From NCBI GenBank assembly GCA_947447095.1, contig CANFIL010000088.1:1-5591 (forward strand): a stretch of DNA of 5,591 nucleotides, in the 5' to 3' direction. Below are positions 5,396-5,591 of the stretch, piece after piece (position 1 is the first letter of the stretch; every line of letters starts with the position of its first letter). A program made the position numbers and the translations under genes. Source of the DNA: Actinomycetota bacterium. GTDB lineage: Bacteria; Actinomycetota; Actinomycetes; S36-B12; UBA5976. Under the pieces are notes generated by a model. It saw nothing but the letters and a program-made list of their open reading frames with translations, was not told where the DNA came from and made no database searches.

Positions 5396-5408
5396 GCGTG
5401 TTTCACGC
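5396..5408. repeat. Short GC-rich hairpin GCGTG-TTT-CACGC
   Basis: Five perfect base pairs with a three-base loop, 55 bases before the aminotransferase start. Followed by ATCTTT, not a real T-run, so it is a poor intrinsic terminator. It could be an operator half-pair, a leader hairpin, or chance. Confidence 0.3.
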
Positions 5409-5451
5409 ATCTTTCAGGCGGTAAAGTACGTAGAAATCACTTCAATGAAGC

Positions 5452-5456
5452 AGGGG
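5452..5456 (+). promoter_or_regulatory. Ribosome binding site of the aminotransferase gene
   Basis: AGGGG lies 6 bases before the ATG at 5463, a good spacing. In-frame ATGs also exist at 5457 (touching this site, so badly spaced) and 5445 (no site upstream). This favours 5463. Confidence 0.65.
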
Positions 5457-5462
5457 ATGGCA

Positions 5463-5591
5463 ATGGCACTAGCTACACGTTTGGACAAGTTGGGTACCGA
5501 AACCGCATTTGCAGTTTCTTTGGCAGCAGCCGAATGGGGTGCACAGGGAAATCGCATCTTCCCGTTCCACCTTGGCGATCTGAATCTTCCC
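5463..5591 (+). CDS. Class I/II PLP-dependent aminotransferase (N-terminus, 3' partial)
   Basis: Only the first 43 codons are inside the window. The beginning Leu-Ala-Thr-Arg-Leu-Asp-Lys-Leu-Gly-Thr-Glu-Thr-Ala-Phe (3-16) is the typical opening of aspartate-aminotransferase-like fold-type I enzymes, followed by a helix (17-28) and the strand and turn Phe-Pro-Phe-His-Leu-Gly-Asp-Leu-Asn-Leu-Pro (33-43), the counterpart of the usual Leu-Gly-x-Gly-x-Pro-Asp-Phe segment that lines the substrate site. The PLP lysine and the rest of the protein are beyond the edge, so the amino acid substrate cannot be given. The start at 5463 rests on the ribosome site and the family N-terminus; 5457 or 5445 would add two or six residues. 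A 130-base gap with inverted repeats precedes it, suggesting its own control. Confidence 0.82.
   Translation, partial: MALATRLDKLGTETAFAVSLAAAEWGAQGNRIFPFHLGDLNLP

Noticed and set aside
1..5591. CRISPR array, insertion sequence, tRNA or phage-defence module
   Set aside because: No regularly spaced repeats, transposase or integrase motifs, tRNA-like cloverleaf or nuclease/helicase genes were seen on either strand.

Overview
This window looks like chromosomal DNA from a moderate-GC bacterium (about half G+C by eye). It is probably an actinomycete-type lineage such as a freshwater or marine Actinomycetota. That guess rests on protein family flavour and on several genes that appear to start without a leader behind a TAnnnT -10 box. 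No rRNA, tRNA or marker gene is present to confirm it.

Layout: nine genes, all on the + strand, with gaps under about 135 bases. In order: (1) a muconolactone-isomerase-like small protein, 5' end outside the window, 1-276; (2) a DoxX-family membrane protein, 351-761; (3) a YCII-domain protein with a strong Shine-Dalgarno, 857-1192; (4) an SMR (EmrE/Qac-type) exporter, 1280-1603; (5) a DinB-like four-helix protein with metal-type histidines, 1658-2116; (6) a 494-residue NAD(P)-binding protein fused to a DUF2867 domain (YbjT-like), 2219-3703; (7) an MFS exporter, 3774-5000; (8) a second YCII protein, 5009-5332; (9) the first 43 codons of a class I/II PLP aminotransferase, 5463 to the window end.

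The family mix suggests small-molecule or stress housekeeping: two exporters, an atypical SDR, a possible thiol-transferase relative, DoxX, and three small dimeric alpha-beta-barrel proteins. No sequence evidence ties them into one pathway. The parallel orientation does not prove an operon, because most genes carry their own candidate -10 box directly before the start codon.

No mobile element, CRISPR array, RNA gene or clearly new system was seen. The most useful second-look items are the repeated TAnnnT-start codon arrangement, two inverted repeats in upstream regions (2191-2214 and 5341-5365), and the composition of the small-protein set. No gene-free stretch exceeds 300 bases; the longest, 5333-5462, holds two inverted repeats and the ribosome binding site of the aminotransferase.
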